From: Bradyrhizobium nivariense
GTDB lineage: Bacteria > Pseudomonadota > Alphaproteobacteria > Rhizobiales > Xanthobacteraceae
Reading direction: 5' to 3'
DNA: 54,266 nt
Assembly (NCBI RefSeq): GCF_029846715.1
Contig: NZ_JARVWW010000046.1
Coordinates: 1-54,266 of the forward strand
Shown here: one piece after another, positions 1-9,273 of the stretch
How the letters are laid out: every line of letters begins with the position of its first letter
How positions within the stretch are numbered: the first letter of the stretch is position 1
The notes under the pieces: generated by a model
The model's database searches: none
What the model saw: the letters and a program-made list of their open reading frames with translations, nothing else
Told to the model about the DNA's origin: nothing
Made by a program: the position numbers and the translations under genes

Positions 1-340
1 GGCTCTGCGTGGTCTCGGCGGTGCGGGTCAGCGTCGAGGCTGCCGATTCCAGATGCACGGCAGAGGCCGAGACGTTGGAGACGATGGCGCCGACCGCGCT
101 CTCGAAATCGTCGGCGAAGCGGATCAGTTCGGAGCGGCGGGCGGCGCTCGCTTCCTTGTTCTGGACTTCGCTCGCGGCGGCATCACGCTCCGCCTTGGCA
201 ACGGCCTGCACCTTGAACTCCTCGACCGCGCCGGCCATCTCGCCGATCTCGTCCCTGCGCCCCAGGCCCGGCAGCACGACGTCGAAATTGCCCGAGGCAA
301 GCTCGCGCATCGCCTTGCACATCGCGATCATCGGACGCGA
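1..340. repeat. Direct repeat copy 1 inside receptor gene (HAMP to linker)
   Basis: Bases 1-340 match 2349-2688 with a single silent difference (T at 127 against C at 2475). The repeat may continue beyond the window. Both copies are in the same codon phase of two chemoreceptor genes. Identity stops abruptly at base 340, at the membrane-proximal end of HAMP. Confidence 0.95.
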
Positions 341-1336
341 AATGCCATTGCCCAGCATCCAAGCCAACGCGGCGCCAATGGCGAGGCCGCCGAGCGCCAT
401 CATCAGCATCGTCCGCTCGGTGTCGCCAATGGTGGCATTGGCGCTCGCCTCGATGCGCTGCTGATCGGCTGAGAGTTCCGACCGCAGCTCGGCCGAGAGT
501 TTCAGGATGGTCCCTGCCGTCTTGGTCATCTCCCCATTCGACTTGACGATCACTTTCACGTTCTCGGTCAGCTTCGAAAAGGAGGTGCGGTACTGCTTCA
601 GGAGATTGCCGATCTCGGTGACGCGTTCGGTGATCTTCTGGTCGTTGGCATAGATCGAGACCAGCAAGGTCTCCAGGAACTTGATGCGGGCGATCACGCC
701 GTCGGCGGTCTTCGGCTCCGGCTTGGAGACAAAGGCGCTGACCGAGGTGGAGACCGCAAGATATTGCGATGTGATGTCCTTGGCCGTGGTCTGAACGGAT
801 GCAAGCCCCGCCAGCGCCGCGGTGTCGGCGAGATCGTCGAACTTGAAGCGGATCTTGTTGCCGACGCTGTTGAGCTCATCGGCCGCGATCTTGTTGTTCT
901 CGCGCGTCAGCGTGATGATCTCGCTGAACACCTTCGTAAAACGCTGGAACTCGGCCTCGAGCTTGCCGATCTGCTCGCGGCGCGCCGCGCCGGTCGTGGC
1001 GGCCGTCGACTTTGCGATCGCCACCCTCAAATTTTCTTCGGCGGCCTTGGCCGCGGTCTCGTCGTCCGGCGCCCCGGTCAGCGTATAGGCCCGCGCCAGC
1101 CCCTGATAGCTGATCAGCTCGCGATCGACCGTCCGCGCAAGGTCCGCTTCCGCCACGCTGGCGCGATAGGAGGCCACGGCGGCCTGGATCCGCTCGAAGC
1201 CGAAATAGGCGAAAGCCATGCTGATGGCGAGGATGGCCAGCACCGCCACGAAGCCGAGGATGATTTTTGCGCGAAAGCGCAAGGTGAGCAGCTTCGATGT
1301 GTTCGGCTTCGACTTGACGGGCATTCCCCACCCCAT
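1..1336 (-). CDS. Methyl-accepting chemotaxis protein, 3' end cut by window edge
   Basis: Membrane chemoreceptor that would pass ligand binding to the CheA/CheW array. Only the first 445 codons are inside the window. The N-terminus (MGWGMPVKSK) aligns with the neighbouring receptor at 1639-3690. A first membrane helix lies near residues 25-45, then a long helical periplasmic domain with heptad-like character, a second membrane helix near residues 308-330 (TMLMMALGGLAIGAALAWML) and a HAMP region. The cytoplasmic signalling hairpin would lie beyond base 1. The start at 1336 is chosen by alignment to the paralogue; an in-frame ATG at 1324 is an alternative, and neither has a strong Shine-Dalgarno. 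The part from the HAMP region to the edge is almost identical in DNA to the neighbour, whereas the sensor domain has diverged. Ligand unknown. Confidence 0.9.
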   Translation of the reverse strand, partial: MGWGMPVKSKPNTSKLLTLRFRAKIILGFVAVLAILAISMAFAYFGFERIQAAVASYRASVAEADLARTVDRELISYQGLARAYTLTGAPDDETAAKAAEENLRVAIAKSTAATTGAARREQIGKLEAEFQRFTKVFSEIITLTRENNKIAADELNSVGNKIRFKFDDLADTAALAGLASVQTTAKDITSQYLAVSTSVSAFVSKPEPKTADGVIARIKFLETLLVSIYANDQKITERVTEIGNLLKQYRTSFSKLTENVKVIVKSNGEMTKTAGTILKLSAELRSELSADQQRIEASANATIGDTERTMLMMALGGLAIGAALAWMLGNGISRPMIAMCKAMRELASGNFDVVLPGLGRRDEIGEMAGAVEEFKVQAVAKAERDAAASEVQNKEASAARRSELIRFADDFESAVGAIVSNVSASAVHLESAASTLTRTAETTQS

Positions 1337-1390
1337 TCCATTCGCGGAAAACCAGGCGCAGCCTGGAAGCAGCCCGCTTCCTGACTCGTG

Positions 1391-1434
1391 AGCACAGTAA
1401 GGGGCAAAGGATAAGCGGCGGTAAATTTGTGGCG
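1391..1434 (-). promoter_or_regulatory. Upstream element shared by the two receptor genes (copy 1)
   Basis: On the minus strand this reads AATTTACCGCCGCTTATC followed about 6-8 bases later by a TGCCCCTTA block. The same arrangement lies upstream of the second receptor at 3736-3778. It sits about 55 bp upstream of the start codon at 1336, a normal place for a promoter. It could be a conserved promoter or simply DNA duplicated with the gene. No standard sigma factor was assigned. Confidence 0.4.
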
Positions 1435-1510
1435 CCGCAACTGGCGGTTAGGCGACGCGCCTCCCTCGTCGTCCCATCTTCCTTCAGGAAGACGCCAACA
1501 ACATGCAATC

Positions 1511-1613
1511 CAGGACCCAGCCACAGGGGTGGTTTGACGAAAACTCGGGGTTACCGGCGTCGCACCAGGACTCCTCACTGGGGTCATGGGTCCTGGCTTT
1601 CGCCAGGACGACA
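1511..1613. repeat. Dispersed palindromic repeat, family A (copy 1)
   Basis: Starts with CAGGACCCA and ends with GGGTCCTGGCTTTCGCCAGGACGAC without the last breaks counted, so the ends are complementary and the right end is itself a hairpin (CCTGGCTTTCGCCAGG). The core holds GTGGTTTGACGAAAACTCGG, also found in copy 2 at 9083-9234. A third copy is at 51330-51466. This looks like a REP/BIME-type rhizobial intergenic element. It occupies much of the 302-bp gap between the two receptor genes, which otherwise holds only the shared upstream element at 1391-1434. Confidence 0.8.
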
Positions 1614-1638
1614 TTGGAGGTGGTGCGGCAGCGGAACG

Positions 1639-3690
1639 CTACGCCGCCCGGATATTCCCCATGAAGCGGTCGAGCTCGGCGCGCAGACGGCTGCTTTCGG
1701 ATGACAGCGTCTTGGCCGAGTGCAGCACCTCTTCCGAGGCCGAGCCGGTCTCGGCGGCGCCGCGGTTGACCTGACCGATGTCGGTGGCGGCGGTCTGAGT
1801 GCCCTGCGCGACGGTCTGGACGCTGCGCGCGATTTCCTGCGTCGCCGCGCCTTGCTGCTCGACTGCGCTCGCAATCGATGTCGAGATCGACGAGATCTGG
1901 CCGATGGTCGCGCCGATCTCCTTGATCGCCGCAACTGATTCGGCGGTGGCGCCCTGCATGCCGGCGATGTGCGAGGAGATTTCGTCGGTCGCCTTCGCGG
2001 TCTGGCTTGCCAGCGACTTCACTTCGCTGGCGACAACTGCAAAGCCGCGGCCGGCTTCGCCGGCGCGCGCCGCCTCGATAGTCGCATTCAGAGCGAGAAG
2101 ATTGGTCTGCTCGGCGATCGCAGTGATGAGCTTGACGACTTCGCCGATCTGCTGGGCGGCATGCGAGAGCTTGCCGATGCGACCATCGGTCTCCTTCGCC
2201 TGCACCACGGCGGCCTCGGCAATGCGGCTGGAATCGCGGACCTGACGGCCGATCTCCTCGACCGAGGCCGAGAGCTCTTCCGTCGCGGTCGCGACCGACT
2301 GCATGTTGCTGGAGGCCTGCTCGGAGACACCGGCGACCTGGCTCGACAGGCTCTGCGTGGTCTCGGCGGTGCGGGTCAGCGTCGAGGCTGCCGATTCCAG
2401 ATGCACGGCAGAGGCCGAGACGTTGGAGACGATGGCGCCGACCGCGCTCTCGAAATCGTCGGCGAAGCGGATCAGCTCGGAGCGGCGGGCGGCGCTCGCT
2501 TCCTTGTTCTGGACTTCGCTCGCGGCGGCATCACGCTCCGCCTTGGCAACGGCCTGCACCTTGAACTCCTCGACCGCGCCGGCCATCTCGCCGATCTCGT
2601 CCCTGCGCCCCAGGCCCGGCAGCACGACGTCGAAATTGCCCGAGGCAAGCTCGCGCATCGCCTTGCACATCGCGATCATCGGACGCGAGATGCCGGTGCC
2701 GAGCAGGAAGGCGAGGACCGCGCCGAGCAGCGTGCCGCCGACGGCCAGCATCAGCACCAGTTGCTCGGTCTTCCCGATGGTCGCTTCCGATTCGGACTCC
2801 AGCCGCTGCTGTTCGGCAACGAGGTCCGCCTTCGTGGCGGTGGCGCCCTGAAGGATCGCTCCGGCCGAGCCGCTCATCTCGGTGACGAGATCGTCGACCA
2901 TCCTGGCGTTGGCGATCAGCTTCTCCAGCGCTTCGCGATAGGCCCCTAACAGCGCCCTGGCGTCCTTCAGGCCGGCGACGATCTTGTCGTCCATGGAATA
3001 GACCGCGCCGAGCGAGTTCTCTACGAATTTCAGCCGCGCCAGCGCGCTGGTCGCGATCGCCTGGTCGGACGTCAGCACGAAATTGGTCGCCGCCGCGTTC
3101 GCGGTCTGGAATTGGGCATTGACCTGCTTGGTGCCGAACTCGATCGCCTGCGCCTCGGAATCGGAGGCGTTGTTGCCGACGTCGTCGAGCTTGTATTTCA
3201 GGAGGTTGGCGTTGCGCGTGAGTTGGTTCTGCACCAGCAGCGCGCTGTCACGCTTGGCCTGGAGGACCTTTGCGAAGGTCGCGGAGAAGTTGGAAAACTC
3301 CTTGGCGAGCTTGTTGAGGCTCTCCTGGCGCGCCGGCTTCTTGGCGCTCTTGATGGCTTGGTCGATGGCGCTCTTCAGGCCGGTCTCCGTGTCCAGCGCC
3401 GCTTTGGCGTCGTCCTCCTTGCCGGTGACGACGAAAAATTTGACGGCCGAGCGATAGGCGAGCAGCTCGCGGTCGATATTGCGGGCGAGATCGGCCTCGG
3501 TGACGCTGCTGCGGTAGGACCCGACCCCGGACGAGACCCGCTCGAAGCCGAAATAGGAGAAAGCCATGCTGCCGGCGGAGATCACCAGCACGGCGGTAAA
3601 GCCCAGAATGATCTTGGCGCGGAACCTGAGGGTCGGCATTATTGTGCGCTTCGAGGACGACGCGATACGCCCGGACATTCCCACCCCCAT
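1639..3690 (-). CDS. Methyl-accepting chemotaxis protein
   Basis: Complete 683-residue chemoreceptor of the inner membrane. Membrane helix 1 spans about residues 26-49; a 260-residue all-helical periplasmic domain follows, compatible with a helical bimodular sensor; membrane helix 2 is at about 310-333; HAMP at about 333-386; and a methyl-accepting signalling domain at about 450-650. The signalling tip is canonical (IAEQTNLLALNATIEAARAG, residues 525-544, then GRGFAVVASEVKSLA). There is no C-terminal NWETF-like tether for methylation enzymes. The N-terminus starts MGVGMSGR; a downstream ATG at residue 18 is possible. The central 340 bp is nearly identical to the upstream receptor gene, so the pair arose by tandem duplication or has undergone gene conversion. 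Ligand unknown. Confidence 0.95.
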   Translation of the reverse strand: MGVGMSGRIASSSKRTIMPTLRFRAKIILGFTAVLVISAGSMAFSYFGFERVSSGVGSYRSSVTEADLARNIDRELLAYRSAVKFFVVTGKEDDAKAALDTETGLKSAIDQAIKSAKKPARQESLNKLAKEFSNFSATFAKVLQAKRDSALLVQNQLTRNANLLKYKLDDVGNNASDSEAQAIEFGTKQVNAQFQTANAAATNFVLTSDQAIATSALARLKFVENSLGAVYSMDDKIVAGLKDARALLGAYREALEKLIANARMVDDLVTEMSGSAGAILQGATATKADLVAEQQRLESESEATIGKTEQLVLMLAVGGTLLGAVLAFLLGTGISRPMIAMCKAMRELASGNFDVVLPGLGRRDEIGEMAGAVEEFKVQAVAKAERDAAASEVQNKEASAARRSELIRFADDFESAVGAIVSNVSASAVHLESAASTLTRTAETTQSLSSQVAGVSEQASSNMQSVATATEELSASVEEIGRQVRDSSRIAEAAVVQAKETDGRIGKLSHAAQQIGEVVKLITAIAEQTNLLALNATIEAARAGEAGRGFAVVASEVKSLASQTAKATDEISSHIAGMQGATAESVAAIKEIGATIGQISSISTSIASAVEQQGAATQEIARSVQTVAQGTQTAATDIGQVNRGAAETGSASEEVLHSAKTLSSESSRLRAELDRFMGNIRAA
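2349..2688. repeat. Direct repeat copy 2 inside receptor gene (HAMP to linker)
   Basis: Second copy of the 340-bp block at 1-340, one silent mismatch. It encodes the HAMP region and the linker into the signalling domain of the complete receptor. The two sensor domains outside this block are clearly diverged, so the block has been homogenised or was copied recently. Confidence 0.95.
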
Positions 3691-3735
3691 TTTCTATTGA
3701 GCCGCGATCCGGGGGGCCGCCCCCTGACCTGGCTG

Positions 3736-3778
3736 GGCAAAACTAAGGCAGAATCGATAAGGGGCGGTAAATTCGGCG
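3736..3778 (-). promoter_or_regulatory. Upstream element shared by the two receptor genes (copy 2)
   Basis: Minus-strand AATTTACCGCCCCTTATC followed by a TGCCTTAGTTTTGC block, parallel to 1391-1434. It lies about 46 bp upstream of the receptor start at 3690. Promoter role is inferred from position and conservation only. Confidence 0.4.
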
Positions 3779-4015
3779 CGCCCGCAGAGTTTCCGGCTCT
3801 ATCGGCCAGGGCGGACCGCATAGGGATATAGAGGCTGGCATCCCAGATCCGCCCGGCGCCGCCTGCGATCCTGGCGACTCGCCCCCCAAATTAACGCAGG
3901 TCCGTCTGGATCAGTGACTTTTCCATGACGCCGGCGACCAAAATGCCAGTTGCAAAGTTCCGGGTCGCTGTCTCTAATTAGAAACAATCAAAATCAATCC
4001 GGGAGGACCTCAACC
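3779..4015. promoter_or_regulatory. Divergent control region upstream of cox genes
   Basis: The 325-bp gap between the receptor gene and coxS holds the receptor upstream element and, on the coxS side, a perfect 10-bp palindrome TCTAATTAGA at 3973-3982, 33 bp ahead of the coxS start. The stretch around it is A/T-rich compared with its surroundings, as expected for a promoter. The ribosome site GGGAGGA is at 4001-4007. No recognisable FNR, FixK or sigma-54 site was seen. Confidence 0.35.
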
Positions 4016-4501
<486 letters not shown>

Positions 4502-4585
4502 GCGGCCCGCCTCGAAATACGAACCACCGCTGCCGCTTTCGAGGGAAAGCGCGGTGAAAACAATTCCGGTCGGGAGGACCAGACA

Positions 4586-6928
4586 ATGGGTGTTGAAGGC
4601 ATTGGCGCGCGCGTCGTGCGCAAGGAAGACAAGCGTTTCATTACCGGCAAGGGCCGTTACGTCGACGACATCAAATTGCTGGGCATGACCCATGCCCATT
4701 TCATCCGCAGCCCGCACGCGCATGCCAAGGTGAAGGGGATCGACTCCTCCGCCGCGCTCAACATGCCGGGCGTGGTCGCCGTGCTTACGGGACAAGAGAT
4801 CGTCGACGACAAGGTCGGCAACCTGATCTGCGGCTGGGCCATTACCTCCAAGGACGGCAGCCCGATGAAGATGGGCGCATGGCCGGCGATGGCGCCGGAG
4901 ACGGTGCGCTTCGTCGGTCAGGCCGTCGCAGTCGTGATCGCCGAGAGCAAGAATCTGGCGCGCGATGCGGCCGAAGCCGTGGTCGTGAACTACGAAGAGC
5001 TGCCCGCGGTCGCCGACGTCCATGCCGCAATCAAGTCCGGCGCGCCGCAGCTTCATCCCGAGGCCCCCGGCAACCAGGTCTATGACTGGGTGATCGGCGA
5101 CGAAGGCGCGGCGGATGCCGCCTTCGCCAAGGCCGCCAACGTGGTGAAGCTCGACGTCACCAACAACCGTCTCGCGCCGAATGCGATGGAGCCGCGCGCG
5201 GCGATTGCCGATTACGATGCGGCGGAAGAGCATTTCACGCTCTACACGACCTCGCAGAACCCGCACGTCGCCCGCCTCGTGCTGTCCGCGTTCTACAACA
5301 TCGCGCCCGAGCACAAGCTGCGCGTGATCGCGCCCGACGTCGGCGGCGGCTTCGGCTCGAAGATCTTCATCTATCCCGAAGAGATGGTAGCGCTGTGGGC
5401 CTCGAAGAAGGTCGGCCGTCCCGTGAAATGGACCGGCGACCGCACCGAGGCTTTCCTCACCGACGCGCATGGCCGCGACCATGTCACTCATGCCGAGATG
5501 GCGTTCGACGCCAACAACAAGATCACCGGGTTGAAGGTGAAGACGTATGCCAATTTCGGCGCCTACATGTCGCTGTTCTCCTCGTCAGTGCCGACCTATC
5601 TCTACGCGACGCTGCTGTCAGGCCAGTACAACATCCCGGCGATCCATGCCGAGGTGATCGGGGTCTACACCAACACCACACCGGTCGATGCCTATCGCGG
5701 CGCCGGCCGCCCCGAGGCGAGCTATCTGATCGAACGGCTGATGGAAACGGCGGCGCGGCAGTTGAAGGTCGATCCGGCCGCGCTGCGCCGGACCAACTTC
5801 ATCACCCAGTTCCCGCACCAGACGCCGGTGATCATGGCCTATGACACCGGCGACTTTAACGCCTCGCTCGACGCCGCGATGAAGGCGATCGACTATGCCG
5901 GCTTTGCCGGGCGCAAGGCCCAGGCGAAAGCCGACGGCAAGCTGCGCGGCATCGGCGTGTCCTGCTACATCGAAGCCTGCGGCATCGCGCCGTCGAAGGC
6001 GGTCGGCAGCCTGGGCGCCGGCGTCGGCCTGTGGGAATCCGCCGAGGTGCGGGTCAACCCGGTCGGCACAATCGAGGTCCTGACAGGATCGCACAGCCAC
6101 GGCCAGGGTCACGAAACCACGTTCTGCCAGCTCGTTGCGGAGCGCCTCGGCGTTCCCATCAGCCAGGTCTCGATCGTCCATGGCGACACCGACAAGGTGC
6201 AGTTCGGCATGGGCACCTACGGCTCGCGCTCCGCAGCCGTCGGCCTCACCGCGATCCTGAAGGCAATGGAGAAGATGGAATCCAAGGCCAAGAAGATCGC
6301 CGCGCATGCGCTGGAAGCCTCGGAAGGCGACATCGTCATCGAGAACGGCGAGTTCAAGGTGGCCGGGACCGACAAGGCGATCGCGTTCCCGATGGTCGCG
6401 CTTGCGGCCTACACCGCCCACAATCTGCCTGACGGGATGGAGCCGGGCCTGAAGGAAAGCGCCTTCTACGACCCAACCAACTTCACCTTCCCCGCCGGTG
6501 CGTACATCTGCGAGCTCGAGGTCGATCCCGGCACGGGCAAGACCTCCTTCGTCAACTTCGTCGCGGCCGACGATTTCGGCCGGCTGATCAATCCGATGAT
6601 CGTCGAAGGCCAGGTCCATGGCGGCCTCGCCCAGGGCATCGGGCAGGCGCTGCTCGAGCACGCGATCTACGACGCCAACGGCCAGCCGGTCACGGCCTCG
6701 TTCATGGATTACTCCATGCCGCGCGCCGACGATTTGCCCTCGTTCAACCTCTCCCACACCACGACGCTGTGCCCGGGCAATCCGCTCGGCATCAAGGGTT
6801 GCGGTGAGGCCGGCGCGATCGGCGCCTCTGCGGCCGTGATCAATGCGATCACGGATGCTATCGGCAAGAACAATCTGGAAATGCCCGCGACCCCGGATCG
6901 GGTGTGGCGCACGATCCACGCGGCATAA
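4586..6928 (+). CDS. coxL: Form II CO-dehydrogenase-like molybdopterin large subunit
   Basis: Catalytic Mo-pterin subunit, 780 residues, of the xanthine oxidase family. The active-site loop reads AYRGAGRPE (residues 369-377), the form II signature; true aerobic CO dehydrogenases (form I) have AYxCSFR with the Cu-binding Cys, which is absent here. The catalytic Glu of the family is present in GCGEAGAIGA (E741). GGGFGSK near residue 255 is the conserved pterin-contact loop. The start ATG follows GGGAGGA by 7 bases. The real substrate of form II enzymes is mostly unsettled; carbon monoxide should not be assumed. Probably cytoplasmic, in an SLM heterotrimer with the adjacent genes. No coxD/E/F/G maturation genes follow in this window. 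Confidence 0.93.
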   Translation: MGVEGIGARVVRKEDKRFITGKGRYVDDIKLLGMTHAHFIRSPHAHAKVKGIDSSAALNMPGVVAVLTGQEIVDDKVGNLICGWAITSKDGSPMKMGAWPAMAPETVRFVGQAVAVVIAESKNLARDAAEAVVVNYEELPAVADVHAAIKSGAPQLHPEAPGNQVYDWVIGDEGAADAAFAKAANVVKLDVTNNRLAPNAMEPRAAIADYDAAEEHFTLYTTSQNPHVARLVLSAFYNIAPEHKLRVIAPDVGGGFGSKIFIYPEEMVALWASKKVGRPVKWTGDRTEAFLTDAHGRDHVTHAEMAFDANNKITGLKVKTYANFGAYMSLFSSSVPTYLYATLLSGQYNIPAIHAEVIGVYTNTTPVDAYRGAGRPEASYLIERLMETAARQLKVDPAALRRTNFITQFPHQTPVIMAYDTGDFNASLDAAMKAIDYAGFAGRKAQAKADGKLRGIGVSCYIEACGIAPSKAVGSLGAGVGLWESAEVRVNPVGTIEVLTGSHSHGQGHETTFCQLVAERLGVPISQVSIVHGDTDKVQFGMGTYGSRSAAVGLTAILKAMEKMESKAKKIAAHALEASEGDIVIENGEFKVAGTDKAIAFPMVALAAYTAHNLPDGMEPGLKESAFYDPTNFTFPAGAYICELEVDPGTGKTSFVNFVAADDFGRLINPMIVEGQVHGGLAQGIGQALLEHAIYDANGQPVTASFMDYSMPRADDLPSFNLSHTTTLCPGNPLGIKGCGEAGAIGASAAVINAITDAIGKNNLEMPATPDRVWRTIHAA

Positions 6929-6942
6929 GGGGAGGAACGAAG

Positions 6943-7743
6943 ATGTACCAGACCGTTTATCATCGCGCGTCCTCGGTTGACGAAGCCGTCAGCCTGTTCG
7001 GCAAAGCGAGCGAGGCGCAATTCCTCGCCGGCGGCCAGACGCTGCTACCGGTCATGAAGCAGCGCCTCGCCAGCCCCTCCGACGTGATCGACCTCGGCAA
7101 GATCAAGGAGCTGCAGGGCGTTGAACTCTCCGGCGACGTGCTGACAATCAAGGCCGGCACGACCTATTTCGACATCTTGCAGAATTCCGATGTGAAGAAG
7201 GCGATTCCCGCAATCGCCTATCTCACCTCGGTGCTCGGCGACCCCGCCGTGCGCTATCGCGGCACGATCGGCGGCTCGATCGCCAACAACGATCCCGCCG
7301 CGGATTATCCGGCCGCGCTGCTCGCGCTCGGCGCCACCGTGAAGACCAACAAGCGGTCGATTGCGGCGGATGACTTCTTCCAGGGCCTGTTCACGACGGC
7401 GCTGGAAGACGGCGAGATCATCACCGCCGTGTCGTTCCCGGTTCCGGCGAAGGCAGGCTACGAAAAAATGCGCCACCCGGCCTCGCGCTTCGCACTGACC
7501 GCCGTGTTCGTCGCGCAGACGAAGTCGGGCGAGATTCGGGTGGCCGCCACCGGCGCTTCGCAGAGCGGCGTGATGCGGGTCCCCGCAATCGAAGCGGCGC
7601 TGAAGGCGAATTGGTCACCGTCGGCGATCGACAGCGTCAGCATTTCGTCGAGCAATCTGCTGGCCGACATCCACGGCACGGCGGAGTACCGCGCCAACCT
7701 GATCAAGGTGATGGCACAGCGCGCGGTGGCTGCTGCCGGCTGA
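6943..7743 (+). CDS. coxM: Form II CO-dehydrogenase-like FAD-binding medium subunit
   Basis: FAD subunit of the molybdenum hydroxylase, 266 residues. Both FAD-contact motifs are visible: AGGQTLLPVMK near residues 28-38 and TIGGSIANNDPAADYPAALL near residues 108-127. The start ATG at 6943 is preceded by GGGGAGGA at 6929-6936, directly after the coxL stop at 6928; the frame extends to an ATG at 6904 that would overlap coxL and lacks a ribosome site. The gene is followed by a strong terminator at 7768, so coxSLM looks like a complete three-gene transcript. Confidence 0.94.
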   Translation: MYQTVYHRASSVDEAVSLFGKASEAQFLAGGQTLLPVMKQRLASPSDVIDLGKIKELQGVELSGDVLTIKAGTTYFDILQNSDVKKAIPAIAYLTSVLGDPAVRYRGTIGGSIANNDPAADYPAALLALGATVKTNKRSIAADDFFQGLFTTALEDGEIITAVSFPVPAKAGYEKMRHPASRFALTAVFVAQTKSGEIRVAATGASQSGVMRVPAIEAALKANWSPSAIDSVSISSSNLLADIHGTAEYRANLIKVMAQRAVAAAG

Positions 7744-7767
7744 TAGCGCCTCGACGCAAATTTGCCG

Positions 7768-7801
7768 CGGCGCGCACTTCGGTGCGCGCCGTTTTTATTT
7801 T
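7768..7801 (+). terminator. Rho-independent terminator after coxM
   Basis: A 10-bp GC stem (CGGCGCGCAC / GTGCGCGCCG) with a TTCG tetraloop at 7778-7781, followed directly by TTTTTATTTT. It begins 24 bp after the coxM stop. Confidence 0.9.
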
Positions 7802-7942
7802 GGCCGTGCGGCACGAAAACCGCTTGCCTCGCTGGCGTGAAGGCGAGAAAAGTTAATCAGCCAATTAACTCGCCCACAGAGGAATGTCGGAGGCGATTGC
7901 CGCACCATCGGCAATCCGCCCGCGACCCGAGGAAACAACAAC

Positions 7943-9055
7943 GTGCTCGATCAACCGGCCCCCACCTCTTCCGTCCGCACCTCCGGCCCGCTATCGGGCT
8001 TCCGCATCGTCGAATTCGCCGGCATCGGACCCGGCCCGTTCGCCTGCATGATGCTGGCCGACATGGGCGCCGAAATCGTCACGCTCGACCGGATCGGCGC
8101 CAAGAAGAGCATGAAGTCGGTCGCAGGCCGCGGCCGCAAGGTGATCGAGCTCGACCTCAAGGACAAGGCAGCGATCACGGAGGTGCTCGACCTGCTTGCG
8201 AATGCCGACGCGCTGGTCGAGGGTTTTCGTCCCGGCGTGATGGAGCGGCTCGGCCTCGGGCCTGATGTGGTGCTCGCGCGCAATCCAAAGCTGGTCTACG
8301 GCCGCATGACCGGCTGGGGCCAGGAGGGCCCGCTTGCCAACGCCGCCGGCCACGACATCAACTACATCTCCATCACCGGCGCGCTCGCAGCGATCGGCAC
8401 CAAGGAAGCGCCGGTGCCGCCGCTCAACCTGGTCGGCGATTTCGGCGGCGGCGCACTCTATCTCGTCGTCGGCGTGCTCGCAGCGCTGCTGGAATCCTCG
8501 AAGTCCGGCAAGGGTCAGGTCGTCGATGCCGCGATGTGCGACGGCGCGGCATCGCTGATGTCGTTCTTCTTCGACATGACCACGCTCGGCCGCTGGACCG
8601 AAGGCCGCAACCAGAATTTCCTCGACGGCGGCGCGCATTTCTACGGCGTCTACGAATGCGCCTGCGGCCATTTCGTCTCGATCGGCTCGATCGAGCCGCA
8701 GTTCTACGCGCTACTGCGCGAGCACGCCGGCCTGACCGATGCCGATTTCGACGCGCAGATGGACCGCAAGGCCTGGCCGGCGCTGAAGCAGAAGCTGCAG
8801 GCCGTGTTCAAGAGCAAGACGCGCGAGGACTGGTGCAAGATCATGGAAGGCAGCGACATCTGCTTCGCGCCAGTGCTGACCATGTCGGAAGCGACCGAGC
8901 ATCCGCACATGGTCGCCCGCCAAGTGTTCGTCGAACGCCACGGCGTGAAGCAGCCGGCGCCGGCGCCGCGATTTTCACGGACACCGTCTGTGGTGCGCGA
9001 GCCAGAGGGCGCGGAGATCGGCGCGGTGACGAAGGAGTGGAAAGCGGGGCGTTAA
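7943..9055 (+). CDS. CaiB/BaiF CoA-transferase family, alpha-methylacyl-CoA racemase type
   Basis: 370-residue family III CoA-transferase superfamily protein. The stretch YGRMTGWGQEGPLANAAGHD is close to bacterial and animal alpha-methylacyl-CoA racemases, whose catalytic His lies in the GHDINYI motif and catalytic Asp in the LVGDFGGGALYL motif; both are present. So racemisation of 2-methyl-branched acyl-CoA is more likely than CoA transfer. The start is GTG at 7943, with GAGGAA about 9 bases ahead. It is separated from the cox set by a terminator and is probably transcribed alone. It could serve branched-chain or isoprenoid acid breakdown. Confidence 0.88.
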   Translation: MLDQPAPTSSVRTSGPLSGFRIVEFAGIGPGPFACMMLADMGAEIVTLDRIGAKKSMKSVAGRGRKVIELDLKDKAAITEVLDLLANADALVEGFRPGVMERLGLGPDVVLARNPKLVYGRMTGWGQEGPLANAAGHDINYISITGALAAIGTKEAPVPPLNLVGDFGGGALYLVVGVLAALLESSKSGKGQVVDAAMCDGAASLMSFFFDMTTLGRWTEGRNQNFLDGGAHFYGVYECACGHFVSIGSIEPQFYALLREHAGLTDADFDAQMDRKAWPALKQKLQAVFKSKTREDWCKIMEGSDICFAPVLTMSEATEHPHMVARQVFVERHGVKQPAPAPRFSRTPSVVREPEGAEIGAVTKEWKAGR

Positions 9056-9082
9056 GACCTCCGCTGTCGCATCACACTCCGG

Positions 9083-9234
9083 GTCGTCCTGGCGAAAGCC
9101 AGGACCCATAGCCACAAAACGTGGTTTGACGAAGACGTGGTTTGACGAAGACTCGGAGTTACCAGTCCGCCCACCGACCGCTCCCTGGGGCAATGGGTCC
9201 TGGGGGTATGAGTCCTGGCTTTCGCCAGGACGAC
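9083..9234. repeat. Dispersed palindromic repeat, family A (copy 2)
   Basis: Left end GTCGTCCTGGCGAAAGCCAGG and right end CCTGGCTTTCGCCAGGACGAC are inverted copies about 110 bp apart, each also a hairpin. The core contains GTGGTTTGACGAAGAC twice in tandem (9121-9136 and 9137-9152), a 16-bp duplication absent from copy 1. It lies in the convergent gap between the racemase-type gene and hppD, where it could also act as a bidirectional transcription stop. Confidence 0.88.
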
Positions 9235-9273
9235 GGCGGCATTTAATGCCACCGCGTCCCCGTCAACGGCCGC

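Noticed and set aside
4586..6928. True aerobic CO dehydrogenase (form I)
   Set aside because: The active-site loop is AYRGAGR without the Cys that binds Cu, and the order is S-L-M, both form II.
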